DNA of 64,000 bases from Streptomyces sp. NBC_01723 (GCF_036246005.1 NZ_CP109171.1:5196001-5260000); one strand, 5' to 3'. Shown: positions 44,880 to 55,566, numbered from the stretch's first letter. A program made the numbers and translations. Notes: generated by a model from the sequence alone, not told the origin.

Positions 44880-44915
44880 CAGAAGGCCTCACTCATCGGA
44901 ACTCGTCGGAACTCA

Positions 44916-45752
44916 TCAGAAGAAGCGCGGATCGTCGAAGGCACCGGACGCGACGAGATACACGTAGAGGTCGGCGACCCCCACGCTCACCAGCGACGCC
45001 CACGCGAGCTGCATGTGCCGGGCGTTGAGCTTCCCGACCCACTGCCACATCCGGTAGCGCACGGGATGCCGGGAGAAGTGCTTGAGCTTGCCGCCGACGA
45101 TGTGCCGGCAGGAGTGGCAGGACAGGGTGTACGCCCAGATCAGCACGATGTTGGCGAGGAACACCAGGGTGCCCAGACCCATGTGGCCCCACGCGTAGTC
45201 CTCGTCGCGGAAGGCGAGCACGGTGTCGTAGGTGAGGATCAGGGCGACCAGCAGCGCCGCGTAGAAGAAGTACCGGTGGACGTTCTGCAGGATGAGCGGG
45301 AAGCGGGTCTCGCCGGTGTACTTCTTGTGCGGCTCGGCCACGGCGCAGGCGGGCGGCGAGGCCCAGAAGCCCCGGTAGTAGGCCTTGCGGTAGTAGTAGC
45401 AGGTCAGGCGGAAGCCGAGCGGGAAGACCAGGATGATGATCGCGGGTGAGATGCCCCACCACCCGCCGAACAGCTCCCAGTTGGGCCCGCCGCGCATCGG
45501 CTCGCAGTTCTCCGCCAGGCAGGGGGAGTAGAAGGGCGAGACGTAGGGGGCCGCGTAGTAGTCCGCGTTGGCGAAGGCCCGCCAGGTCGAGTAGACGATG
45601 AAGGCCAGCAGGCCCGCGGCGGTGGCGGCCGGGGCCAGCCACCAGCGGTCGGTGCGCAGGTGCGGGGCGCGGATGGCGGCGCGCGTCGGGGTGTGGACGC
45701 CGCCGCCCCGGGGATGGGGGTCGGTGTCTGGAGGTTCGGTACCAGTGGCCAC
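44916..45752 (-). CDS. sdhC: Sdh1-type succinate dehydrogenase membrane anchor
   Basis: Integral membrane subunit of 278 aa with about five helices (WWLAPAATAAGLLAFIVYSTW; ISPAIIILVFPLGFRLTCYYY; NVHRYFFYAALLVALILTY; LGTLVFLANIVLIWAYTLSCHSCRHIVGG; QLAWASLVSVGVADLYVYLVAS). Conserved His residues in NVHRYFF, CHSCRH and ARHMQ could bind heme or sit near quinone. The resemblance is to Mycobacterium Rv0249c rather than to the four-helix SdhC/SdhD pair. It is the first enzyme-subunit gene of the operon and is preceded by a small coiled-coil gene. It matches SCO5108 by order. Confidence 0.85.
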   Translation of the reverse strand: MATGTEPPDTDPHPRGGGVHTPTRAAIRAPHLRTDRWWLAPAATAAGLLAFIVYSTWRAFANADYYAAPYVSPFYSPCLAENCEPMRGGPNWELFGGWWGISPAIIILVFPLGFRLTCYYYRKAYYRGFWASPPACAVAEPHKKYTGETRFPLILQNVHRYFFYAALLVALILTYDTVLAFRDEDYAWGHMGLGTLVFLANIVLIWAYTLSCHSCRHIVGGKLKHFSRHPVRYRMWQWVGKLNARHMQLAWASLVSVGVADLYVYLVASGAFDDPRFF

Positions 45753-45779
45753 TGGGCGACTCCGGTCGTCGGGGCGGGT

Positions 45780-46070
45780 TCAGGGGGCGTGGCGGTCGCG
45801 GGCGCCCAGTCCCTCGTCGTCCGTGTCCGTCCACAGCGAGAGGTCGTACGGATCGTCGGAGATGGTGACGAGGTCGGGCCGCTTCGGCGCGCCCGGCGAG
45901 GCGGCGGCCTCCCGCAGCAGCGCGACGCTCTCGCGCAGGTGCTCGGCGTCGGTGCGGACCCGGCGCATCTCCAGGCCTCCGCTGCCGACCTGCTGTTCCA
46001 GGCGGCCCACCGAGCGGGACAGGTCGTCGAGGGTGTGCTGGATCCTTGTCAGTTCCTCGTGCACGGACAT
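45780..46070 (-). CDS. Small coiled-coil protein preceding the sdh operon
   Basis: Protein of 96 aa of unknown function. The N-terminal two thirds form a predicted coiled-coil with heptad spacing (VHEELTRIQHTLDDLSRSVGRLEQQV and RVRTDAEHLRESVALLREA). The C-terminus is an acidic loop (ISDDPYDLSLWTDTDDEGLGARD). There is no membrane segment or signal peptide. It lies 27 bp before sdhC on the same strand and is probably the first gene of the operon, so it may be an assembly or accessory factor; that is only inference from position. It matches SCO5109 by order. Confidence 0.72.
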   Translation of the reverse strand: MSVHEELTRIQHTLDDLSRSVGRLEQQVGSGGLEMRRVRTDAEHLRESVALLREAAASPGAPKRPDLVTISDDPYDLSLWTDTDDEGLGARDRHAP

Positions 46071-46376
46071 GACGTGACCTCACTTCCTTCGGCCGCGGCC
46101 AGGGGCCGGCCTTGGATGGCGACGTTCATGCGCCTGCGAGTGTTGCGCGTCACACCCGGCGGTGGGAAGGGATGTGCACCGATTGATCGAGGCGCGTGGA
46201 TGCACTCCTGGGTCCGTTGCTCCACTCGGGTGGCCTTACTGGCCGTCGCCGCCGTGTCGCCCTCCGTTGCCGAATCCTTTCCCCTTCAGTGGCCACAGAC
46301 CGGCTGAATACAAATGATCAACTCCAAATACCGCTAGAGCGATCACCGCGCCCGCGGCCTTCCGGAGGTAGCAGAG
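46071..46376. other. Divergent intergenic region with promoter of the solute-binding lipoprotein gene
   Basis: 306 bp without a gene. On the plus strand, TTCAGT (46285-46290) and TACAAA (46309-46314) are 18 nt apart and lie in AT-richer sequence, a plausible promoter. GGAGG precedes the ATG at 46377. The sdh operon promoter should lie near the left end, but I cannot place it. Confidence 0.45.
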
Positions 46377-48608
46377 ATGTCCCACGTCGGCGTCGGACCG
46401 CGCGCTGTGATGCGCTCGGTCGCCTTCCTCACCGCGGGCGCGCTCGCCGTCCCCGCGCTGGCCGCCTGCACCTCCGAGGAACCGAAGGGCAAGCCGCTCG
46501 CCGGGCAGGACACCGCCGCCGCGGCCCGCGCGCGGATCGCCGACGGCGCCACCCTGCGCTGGGCCGCGGACTCCGTGCCGGAGACCCTGAACGCCTTCCA
46601 GTCCGACGCCGACGCGACCACGACCCGCGTCGCGCAGGCCGTGCTGCCCTCGATGTACCGGATGGACGAGACCGGCCGCCCGGTCCGCAACCCGGACTAC
46701 CTGGAGTCGGCCGAGGTCGTCGACACCGAGCCCAAACAGGTCGTCGTGTACAAGCTGAACCAGCAGGCGGTCTGGAGCGACGGCCGCGAGATCGGCGCCG
46801 CCGACTTCGCCGCCCAGTGGCGCGCCCTGTCCGGCAAGGACAGCGCGTACTGGACCGCCCGCAACGCCGGCTACGACCGCATCGAGAAGATCGAGCGCGG
46901 CGGCGACGACCTGGAGGTCAAGGTCACCTTCAGCCGGCCCTACGCCGACTGGAAGTCCCTGTTCACGCCGCTGTACCCGAAGGACGTCATGGGCACCCCC
47001 GACGCCTTCAACGACGGCGCGCGCCGCGAGCTGAAGACCACCGCAGGGCCCTTCGCGGTCAAGAAGGTCGACACCAAGGAGGACGAGGTCGTCCTCACCG
47101 GCAACCCCCGCTGGTGGGGCGAGCCGGCCAAGCTGAAGCAGATCGTCCTGCGCGCCGTCCCCCGCGAGAAGCGGGTCTCCCAGCTCGCGGCGGGCGAGCT
47201 CGACCTCGCGGAGATCGACCCGGACACGGCCGAGGAGGTCGCCGTGGCCGCCGGCCCCCGGGACGCCGGCACCGGCACCCCGCTGATGGGCCCGCAGGGC
47301 AGCCCCTCCGCGAGCCGGCAGGGCAGGTCCGCCGCGCAGGCGCTGCGCTCCTGGGCGCTCGCCAAGGGATCCGACGAGGACGACGCCGAGGAGGAGACCC
47401 TCGCCCGCGAGGAACGGGAGGAGGCGCTGGCCAAGCGGGAACGCAGGCAGCGTGCGCTGAGCGGCTTCGAGGTGCGCAAGTCCCTGGAGCCCGCCTACAC
47501 CCAGCTCGCCCTCAACGGCGCCGACGGTCCCCTCGCCGACGAGCGCGTCCGCCGCGCCGTGGCCCGCGCCCTGGACCGGGGGAAGCTGGCCAAGGCGGTC
47601 CTGGGGCCGCTGGGATTGCCGGCCGAGCCGGTCGGCAGCCACATCGCGCTGGCCGGTCAGCCCGCCTACGCCGACGGCAGCGGCGCGCTCGGCGAGCAGA
47701 ACGCCAAGGAGGCCAGGGCCCTGCTCGCGGACGCGGGATGGGTGCCCGGCGGCCCGGTGAAGAAGCGCAAGGAGGGCGAGAAGGCGGCCGGGGCCGAGGG
47801 CGACAAGGACGGCGACGGCAAGAAGTCCGAGGACGGCGACGACGACGGGACGTACATCGTCGGCGAGGACGAGAAGAACGACGGCAAGAACGAGGGCGGC
47901 GCCAGGAACGAGGACGCCGGCACCGACCAGGAGAGCGGCGAGAAGCACAGCAGCGGCAAGAACACCGCGCAGGGCGGCGCCCCCGGCGCCTACGCCCCCA
48001 AGGGCACCGCCGCCCCGGCCGCCGCCGAGGCCCCCGTCGCCAAGGACGGCAAGGCGCTCACCCTGCGTTTCGTGCTCCCCTCGGGACCCGGCTCCGACGC
48101 GCTGCGCACCGTCGCCGACCGCGTCTCGGACATGCTGGAGAGGATCGGCGTCGGCACCGACATCACCAAGGTGCCGGACGAGAGCTACTTCAAGGACCAC
48201 ATCGCCGCCGGCGAGTACGACCTGGCGCTCTACTCCTGGCCCGCCTCCGCCTTCCCCGCCACCGACGCCCGCCCCATCTACGCCAAGCCCGTCCCGGCCG
48301 CCGACGGCTCGCTGAACGTCGCGCAGAACTACACCCGGGTCGGCACCGACCAGGTCGACCAGCTCTTCGACCGGGCGATGGGCACGCTGGACGAGGGGGA
48401 GGCGCGGGACCTGCTGCGCAAGGCCGACTCGCGGATCTGGGCGGCGGCCGGCTCCATCCCGCTCTACCAGCGCCCCCAGCTGATCGCGGCCCGCAAGAAC
48501 CTCGCCAACGCGGGCGCCTTCGGCTTCGAGACGCCGGTCTACCAGGACATGGGCTTCCTGAAGAAGGGCGCGAACGGCTCCCGGCCCTCGGCCACGCCCT
48601 CGTCCTGA
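46377..48608 (+). CDS. ABC-transporter family solute-binding lipoprotein with charged insertions
   Basis: Secreted lipoprotein of 743 aa with an SBP_bac_5 (oligopeptide-binding) fold. The lipobox ALAACTS places the lipidated Cys at about 31. The core is visible in TLRWAADSVPETLNAFQ, VVYKLNQQAVWSDGREIGAADFAAQWRAL, KTTAGPFAVKKVDTKEDEVVLTGNP and DLALYSWPASAFPATDARPIY. Two charged insertions interrupt it: residues about 330-362 (Glu/Arg-rich) and about 460-558 (Lys/Glu/Asp/Gly-rich), making the protein about 200 residues longer than usual. No permease or ATPase genes follow, so it is an orphan or works with a nearby importer. GGAGG lies before the ATG. Confidence 0.86.
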   Translation: MSHVGVGPRAVMRSVAFLTAGALAVPALAACTSEEPKGKPLAGQDTAAAARARIADGATLRWAADSVPETLNAFQSDADATTTRVAQAVLPSMYRMDETGRPVRNPDYLESAEVVDTEPKQVVVYKLNQQAVWSDGREIGAADFAAQWRALSGKDSAYWTARNAGYDRIEKIERGGDDLEVKVTFSRPYADWKSLFTPLYPKDVMGTPDAFNDGARRELKTTAGPFAVKKVDTKEDEVVLTGNPRWWGEPAKLKQIVLRAVPREKRVSQLAAGELDLAEIDPDTAEEVAVAAGPRDAGTGTPLMGPQGSPSASRQGRSAAQALRSWALAKGSDEDDAEEETLAREEREEALAKRERRQRALSGFEVRKSLEPAYTQLALNGADGPLADERVRRAVARALDRGKLAKAVLGPLGLPAEPVGSHIALAGQPAYADGSGALGEQNAKEARALLADAGWVPGGPVKKRKEGEKAAGAEGDKDGDGKKSEDGDDDGTYIVGEDEKNDGKNEGGARNEDAGTDQESGEKHSSGKNTAQGGAPGAYAPKGTAAPAAAEAPVAKDGKALTLRFVLPSGPGSDALRTVADRVSDMLERIGVGTDITKVPDESYFKDHIAAGEYDLALYSWPASAFPATDARPIYAKPVPAADGSLNVAQNYTRVGTDQVDQLFDRAMGTLDEGEARDLLRKADSRIWAAAGSIPLYQRPQLIAARKNLANAGAFGFETPVYQDMGFLKKGANGSRPSATPSS

Positions 48609-48750
48609 GCCCGCCCTCACCCTCCCGGCAAGCTCCAGTGCCCGGGGCCCCGTACCATTGGGTGAGGCCGTGGCATGTACCGCCCGGCAGGCCCGCGTGA
48701 CACGGACGTACGCGAGGGCCGTCCTCACACCCTCCGGGAGTACGCCTCAT

Positions 48751-50658
<1,908 letters not shown>

Positions 50659-50671
50659 CCCTCCTGTAGCG

Positions 50672-50714
50672 AACGGCACCGGACACCACGGCTGACGTGG
50701 TGTCCGGTGCCGTT
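50672..50714 (+). terminator. Terminator after typA, 19-bp perfect stem
   Basis: The arms 50672-50690 and 50696-50714 are perfectly complementary around the 5-nt loop GCTGA and are followed by TTCG. It isolates typA from the bldK operon. Confidence 0.88.
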
Positions 50715-51231
50715 TCGTATGGCCGAAGAGAACAGTAGGGAAAACCCTCGATTTTGCCGCGGGCCGGCGCCGGGCGGTCCCGTCGGCACTAACCTGCGCG
50801 GGAGCACCCGGGGCATCGCGCTCAAGGACGAGGTCCGAGTCCGACGCGAGACAGAGCTGTCTGTCAGCTTGCACCTCTCCAGGGTCACGCGCAATCAATT
50901 TCCGTCGCGCGGACGTCCGTTATACGGACAGTGACTCCCGTTAGATGTGTAACAAGTCCGTTTCGCAGCGATCTCGCACCAAACCCTTTGTCCGGATTTT
51001 GAAAGATCTGGCCCCTATCTGTGATCGAACCGAGACCTCGAACCTGTGGTTCGTTAGCCGGAGGATGGCAGATAGTTAGGCGCGTAGAGCTCGGATAAAC
51101 GGGTCACGCGCTGACGGGGCGCAGGCTCGCGAGCACGAGGACGCCAGGCGGTCTCCGGTCATCGGTGAGTGGCCGGGATGTGTCGCGTGCTCCTCTTTGC
51201 GGTGAACCAGCGGATTCATGAGGAGGAACCC
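50715..51231 (+). other. Long regulatory region upstream of bldK
   Basis: The bldKA start lies 865 bp from typA. This part holds no convincing gene. It contains the inverted repeat GTCCGTTATACGGAC (50915-50929), further GTCCGTT-like words at 50955 and near 50990, an inverted repeat CGAACC-TGT-GGTTCG (51039-51053), and AT-richer sequence around 50940-51010 where promoters are likely. In S. coelicolor bldK is known to be developmentally regulated. Confidence 0.6.
50915..50929. promoter_or_regulatory. Inverted repeat in the bldK control region
   Basis: GTCCGT and ACGGAC flank TAT. Two more GTCCGTT/GTCCGG half-site-like words follow within 75 bp, as expected for cooperative regulator binding. 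Confidence 0.5.
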
Positions 51232-51354
51232 ATGCGAGGTGCCACAAGCGCCATATGGGTCGCATCGTTCCCGATGGCAGGTGTAGGCCCCGCGGGTGCG
51301 TTCCGTGCCGCCACGGTTGATGCGGCAGCGGCGAGGCGTCGCCAACTTCCTTGA
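51232..51354 (+). pseudogene. Relic of an oligopeptide-binding lipoprotein N-terminus (or leader peptide)
   Basis: A 40-codon ORF with a strong GAGGAGGAACCC ribosome binding site starts MRGATSAIWVASFPMAGV. The first about ten residues and their DNA resemble the start of the second operon's binding protein (MRGATHAKWAA at 57991), including the GAGGAGG upstream. After that the sequence loses the lipobox and ends at TGA. The simplest reading is the remnant of a displaced binding-protein gene upstream of bldKA; alternatively it is now a translated leader. Confidence 0.5.
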
Positions 51355-51367
51355 CGACGCGTGCCGT

Positions 51368-51422
51368 CGGTCGGTGGTTCCGACCGCGAGCCAGGGTTCT
51401 CCAGGGGGCGGTGCCGCCCCTG
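51368..51422 (+). promoter_or_regulatory. Two hairpins in the bldKA leader
   Basis: A 7-bp stem CGGTCGG/CCGACCG (51368-51386) is followed by a GC-rich stem of about 9 bp (51402-51422, CAGGGGGCGG with CCGCCCCTG). Both lie between the relic ORF and bldKA and could attenuate transcription. Confidence 0.4.
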
Positions 51423-51523
51423 AGTCGTTGTTCTCCTCGCGCGCTGCGAAAGACGTACGCCGTGCGAAGGCCGTCGGGCCTCGTGCACTCCCGACGACCT
51501 CCAACCTGTGAAATGGACGAATC

Positions 51524-52555
51524 ATGACGAGTCCAATCGAGATTGAGGGTGCTGAAGCCTCTTCCGTCTTGGACAAAGAGAGCGCGCCGCAGGGTGACGC
51601 CCCGGAGACCAAGGAGCCGGAAGGGCGCAAGCCCGGACAGTTGATGTGGGCGCGCTTCAAGCGCGACCGCGCCGGTGTGATCTCCGCCTTCGTCGTCCTG
51701 TTCTTCTTCGTGATCGCGGCGGCGGCTCCGCTGATCTCGATGGTGTACGGCAAGGACCCGTACACGCTCTACGGGCAGGACAACCCCGAGCTGCTGGACA
51801 TGTTCACCATGCCCGCCGCGCCGTTCGGCGGCATCGACGGCGAGTTCTGGTTCGGTATCGAACCGGGCCTGGGCCGGGACGTGCTCACCCAGCTGCTGTA
51901 CGGCATGCGCAACTCGATGGCCACGGCACTGGCCGCCACCCTTATCATGACGGTGCTGGGTGTCCTGATCGGTCTCGCCGGCGGCTACTTCGGCGGGAAG
52001 ATCGACTACTGGCTCGGCCGGATCACCGACTTCTTCATGGCCCTGCCCAGCCAGCTGTTCTTCGTCGCGGCGATGCCCGTCATCACCACGGTGTTCGTCG
52101 CCCCGGACAAGGAGACGCCCACCTACGTGCGCGCCGCCGCGATCATCATCGTGCTGTCCTTCCTGGGATGGATGAGCATGGCCCGCATCGTCCGCGGCGC
52201 CACGATGTCCCTGCGCGACCGGGAGTTCATCGAGGCGGCGCGCATCTCCGGGGCCTCGCCCTGGCGCATCCTCCGCAAGGAACTGCTGCCCAACATCGTC
52301 ACCCCGACGCTGGTACAGGCGACGCTCACGCTGCCGAGCACCATCCTCAGCATCGCGTTCCTGTCCTTCGTGGGCGTGGGGTACGTCGAGCCCACGCCGG
52401 ACTGGGGGCGGATGTTCGCCATCGGCGCCGACATCGTCGAGCAGGATCCGTACTACATGCTCTTCCCCGGAGTGGCCATGGTGATCTTCATTGTGGCCTT
52501 CAACCTCCTCGGTGACTCGGTGCGGGACGCCTTCGATCCCAAGACGAACCGCTGA
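51524..52555 (+). CDS. bldKA: Oligopeptide ABC transporter permease BldKA (DppC type)
   Basis: Membrane component of the BldK oligopeptide importer (343 aa). A cytoplasmic acidic N-terminus is followed by six hydrophobic segments (first: AGVISAFVVLFFFVIAAAAPLI). The binding-protein-dependent transport signature is REFIEAARISGASPWRILRKELLPNIVTPTL (EAA loop). It ends GDSVRDAFDPKTNR, typical of DppC/OppC. In S. coelicolor the BldK system imports a peptide signal needed for aerial mycelium formation. The order permease-binding protein-permease-ATPase-ATPase matches bldKA-E (SCO5112-5116). The start is an ATG after a weak ribosome binding site. Confidence 0.9.
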   Translation: MTSPIEIEGAEASSVLDKESAPQGDAPETKEPEGRKPGQLMWARFKRDRAGVISAFVVLFFFVIAAAAPLISMVYGKDPYTLYGQDNPELLDMFTMPAAPFGGIDGEFWFGIEPGLGRDVLTQLLYGMRNSMATALAATLIMTVLGVLIGLAGGYFGGKIDYWLGRITDFFMALPSQLFFVAAMPVITTVFVAPDKETPTYVRAAAIIIVLSFLGWMSMARIVRGATMSLRDREFIEAARISGASPWRILRKELLPNIVTPTLVQATLTLPSTILSIAFLSFVGVGYVEPTPDWGRMFAIGADIVEQDPYYMLFPGVAMVIFIVAFNLLGDSVRDAFDPKTNR

Positions 52556-52667
52556 GATCCAGGGGATATCCCCCCACATCCTCGCCCGGCCGGTTCGGTG
52601 CCGCTCAGCCCGGCCCCGGCCATGTACCAGCAGTGCTCACTACTCACAGGCAGGTGGATTCGTCCCT

Positions 52668-54467
52668 ATGAGCATCTTCCGTAACCGCACCGCCACGGCC
52701 GCCATAGTCGCGGTCGCCGCCGGCGCACTGACTCTCACCGCCTGCGGTGGTGGCAGCGACAGCTCCTCCAAGGACAACAGCAAGCAGAAGGAGGACGCCA
52801 AGTCGCAGTCGAAGCCGGTCAAGATCGGTGACGCCGCGGCGTCCACCGGTCCGGCTCCCGACGTCGAGGGCGCCAAGCCGGGCGGCGTCGCGACCGTCTA
52901 CCAGGAGGCGGACTTCTCGCACCTGGACCCGGGTCAGATCTACGTCTCGGACGGCAAGCTGCTCAGCCGCCTCATCTTCCGCGGCCTGACCCAGTACGAC
53001 GAGGACGAGAACGGCAACCTGACCGTCGTGGGCGACCTCGCCACCGACGCGGGCAAGTCCTCCGAGGGCGGCAAGACCTGGACGTACACCCTGAAGGACA
53101 ACCTGAAGGACGCGAACGGGAACCCGATCAACGCCGCGGACATCCGCAACACGGTCGAGCGCCTGTACTCGAACTACATCACCGACGGCCCGACCTACCT
53201 CCAGCAGTGGCTGTCCGGTGACGGCACCACCTACCGCGACGCCTACGCGGGTCCGGACAAGGGCAAGCACCTGCCCGACACCGTCCTGGAGACGCCGGAC
53301 GACAAGACGATCGTCTTCCACTTCAAGGAAGCCCGCCCGGACGTCCCGCAGATGCTGACCATGCCCGGTTACAGCGTCGTGCCGGAGGAGACGGACACCA
53401 AGGCGAAGTACGACTCCGCCCCCGTCGCCGTCGGCCCGTACAAGATCGCCGACTTCAAGCCGGGCAAGTCGATGAAGCTGGTCAAGAACACCCAGTGGGA
53501 CCCCAAGTCCGACTCGGTGCGCCACCAGTACGTCGACGGGTTCAACATCTCGATGAACCACGACGACGAGGACCAGACCAAGACCCTCCTCGCCGACCAG
53601 GGCGAGGCCAAGAACGCGATGATGTTCACGGGCCAGGTCGCCACCACCCAGCTCCAGAAGGTCGTCGGCGACAAGCAGGCGATGCAGAACCGCACGATCC
53701 AGGGCTACGCCCCCTACGTGTGGCAGCTCAACTTCAACCTGGACCGCATCAAGGACAAGAAGCTCCGTGACGCGATCACCCTGGCACTGCCCTCCGACTC
53801 GGTCTTCAAGGCCGACGGTGGAGCCTACGGCGGTGAGGTCGCCAACTCCCTGATGTCGCCCACGACCCCGGGCTACGACGGCGAGTTCGACCCGTTCAAC
53901 CGCGCCAAGAAGCCGAACGGTGACATCGAGGCCGCCAAGAAGCTGATCAAGGAGGGCGGCTTCGAGGGCAAGAGCCTCGTCTACGCCTACGGCAACACGC
54001 CCACCCGCCAGAAGCAGGCCGTCCTGATCGCCACCGCGCTGGAGAAGATCGGTCTCGACATCCAGAAGAAGGAGATCGACTCCGCCACCTGGTACGAGCA
54101 GGTCGGCAAGGTCAAGAACGGCTACGACCTCTACATGACCGGCTGGGGCCAGGACTGGCCGTCCGCCTCCACGGTCATCCCGCCGGTGTACGACGGTACG
54201 CAGATCCAGGACGGCGCGTCGAACTACTCGCACATCAACGACGACCACGTCAACTCCGAGATCAAGCGCATCCAGAAGATCGCCGAGCCGGCGGAGGCCA
54301 CGAAGGCCTGGGCCGAGCTGAACGAGTACATCTCCAAGGAAGTCAACCCGGCCGCCCCGATCTACTACACCAAGGTCTTCCAGATCTTCGGTTCGAACAT
54401 CGGCGGCATCCGCTACAGCTCGGACTCGAGCTACGTGGACGTGACCCGGGTCTTCCTCAAGAAGTAG
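52668..54467 (+). CDS. bldKB: Oligopeptide-binding lipoprotein BldKB
   Basis: Solute-binding component of the importer (599 aa), anchored outside the membrane. The signal peptide ends in the lipobox LTLTACGGG (lipidated Cys 26), followed by a Ser/Lys-rich linker. The SBP_bac_5 fold is shown by YQEADFSHLDPGQIYVSDGKLLSRLIFRGLTQY, KTWTYTLKDNLKDANGNPINAADIRNTVERL, APVAVGPYKIADFKPGKSMKLVKN and the C-terminal TGWGQDWPSASTVIPPVYDG. It is separated from bldKC by a GC-rich hairpin, which would let the binding protein be made in excess. In S. coelicolor it is SCO5113. Confidence 0.92.
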   Translation: MSIFRNRTATAAIVAVAAGALTLTACGGGSDSSSKDNSKQKEDAKSQSKPVKIGDAAASTGPAPDVEGAKPGGVATVYQEADFSHLDPGQIYVSDGKLLSRLIFRGLTQYDEDENGNLTVVGDLATDAGKSSEGGKTWTYTLKDNLKDANGNPINAADIRNTVERLYSNYITDGPTYLQQWLSGDGTTYRDAYAGPDKGKHLPDTVLETPDDKTIVFHFKEARPDVPQMLTMPGYSVVPEETDTKAKYDSAPVAVGPYKIADFKPGKSMKLVKNTQWDPKSDSVRHQYVDGFNISMNHDDEDQTKTLLADQGEAKNAMMFTGQVATTQLQKVVGDKQAMQNRTIQGYAPYVWQLNFNLDRIKDKKLRDAITLALPSDSVFKADGGAYGGEVANSLMSPTTPGYDGEFDPFNRAKKPNGDIEAAKKLIKEGGFEGKSLVYAYGNTPTRQKQAVLIATALEKIGLDIQKKEIDSATWYEQVGKVKNGYDLYMTGWGQDWPSASTVIPPVYDGTQIQDGASNYSHINDDHVNSEIKRIQKIAEPAEATKAWAELNEYISKEVNPAAPIYYTKVFQIFGSNIGGIRYSSDSSYVDVTRVFLKK

Positions 54468-54484
54468 TCCGTTCGGTCGGGAAA

Positions 54485-54518
54485 CCGGTGGGGGCGCGCG
54501 GCGGAGCGCCCCCACCGG
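54485..54518 (+). terminator. Intra-operon hairpin after bldKB, 13-bp perfect stem
   Basis: The arms CCGGTGGGGGCGC (54485-54497) and GCGCCCCCACCGG (54506-54518) pair perfectly around an 8-nt loop. It is probably a partial terminator or mRNA-stabilising hairpin that favours bldKB over the downstream genes. Confidence 0.75.
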
Positions 54519-54578
54519 GCCCGGATTCCTTTAGACCTCCCCATCCGACTGCCGCAGTCCTGAGAGCAGCTGTCTGCC

Positions 54579-55556
54579 ATGCTTCAATTCCTCATTCGCC
54601 GGTCCTTCGGCGCGGTGCTGATCCTGGTGTTGATCAGTGCCTTCACCTTCTTCATGTTCTTCGCGATCCCGCAGGACCCGGCCCTGCTGGCGTGTGGCAA
54701 GAACTGCACTCCGGACGCGCTGGACGTCATTCACAAGAACCTCGGCCTCGACAAGCCGGTCACCGTCCAGTACTGGAACTTCCTGATCGGCATCTTCGCC
54801 GGCCGTGACTTCGCCGTCGGACACTGCGCTGCCCCGTGCTTCGGCGTCTCCTTCGCGAACAACCAGAACGTCTGGGACACGATCATGGACCGCTTCCCGC
54901 TGACGGTCTCGCTGACCGTCGGAAGCCTCGTGGTCTTCCTCATCGTCGGCCTCGGCGCCGGTCTGCTGGCCGCCAGGAACCGCGGTACGTGGATCGACAA
55001 GGTGTTCAGCTCCGGTTCGCTGGTCATCAGCTCCCTTCAGATCTACTTCCTCGGCCCGCTCGTGCTGCTGGCCCTGGTCTACAGCACCGGCTGGCTGGAG
55101 AAGCCGAAGTACGTGCCGATCTCGGAGGACGCCGCAGGGTGGTTCGCGGGTCTGCTGATCCCATGGCTCGTCATGGCGACCATCTTCACCGCCAACTACA
55201 CCCGCATGAGCCGCTCGTCGATGATCGAGCAGCTACAGGAAGAACACGTGAAGGCGGCCCGCGCCAAGGGCATGTCGGGCAACTACACCTTCTTCCGCTA
55301 CGCGTGGCGCGGCTCGCTCGTCCCCATCGTCACCATCCTCGGTATCGACCTGTCCGCGCTGATGGGCGGCGGCATGGTGACGGAGATGACGTTCGGCCTC
55401 GCCGGGATCGGCCGGCTCGCGCTGGAATCCGTCATCAACAAGGACCTGCCGATGCTGATGGGCGTCATGCTGATCAGCGCCGCGCTCATCATCGTCTTCA
55501 ACCTGATCGTGGACGCCCTGTACGCCGTCATCGACCCGCGCGTGCGCCTGTCCTAG
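54579..55556 (+). CDS. bldKC: Oligopeptide ABC transporter permease BldKC (DppB type)
   Basis: Second membrane component (325 aa) with six helices, starting MLQFLIRRSFGAVLILVLISAFTFFMFF, the standard DppB/OppB N-terminus. The EAA loop is EHVKAARAKGMSGNYTFFRYAWRGSLVPIVTILGIDLSALMGGGMVTEMTFGLAGIGRLALESV. It pairs with BldKA to form the channel. The ATG follows CTGTCTGCC with no strong Shine-Dalgarno sequence. The next gene begins 10 bp after its stop, so they are translated together. Confidence 0.92.
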   Translation: MLQFLIRRSFGAVLILVLISAFTFFMFFAIPQDPALLACGKNCTPDALDVIHKNLGLDKPVTVQYWNFLIGIFAGRDFAVGHCAAPCFGVSFANNQNVWDTIMDRFPLTVSLTVGSLVVFLIVGLGAGLLAARNRGTWIDKVFSSGSLVISSLQIYFLGPLVLLALVYSTGWLEKPKYVPISEDAAGWFAGLLIPWLVMATIFTANYTRMSRSSMIEQLQEEHVKAARAKGMSGNYTFFRYAWRGSLVPIVTILGIDLSALMGGGMVTEMTFGLAGIGRLALESVINKDLPMLMGVMLISAALIIVFNLIVDALYAVIDPRVRLS

Positions 55557-55566
55557 GAGAACCACC

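Noticed and set aside
51039..51053. GGTTCG-containing inverted repeat considered as a tRNA T-arm
   Set aside because: No acceptor stem, D-arm or anticodon arm can be built around it; it is only a short inverted repeat in the bldK leader.
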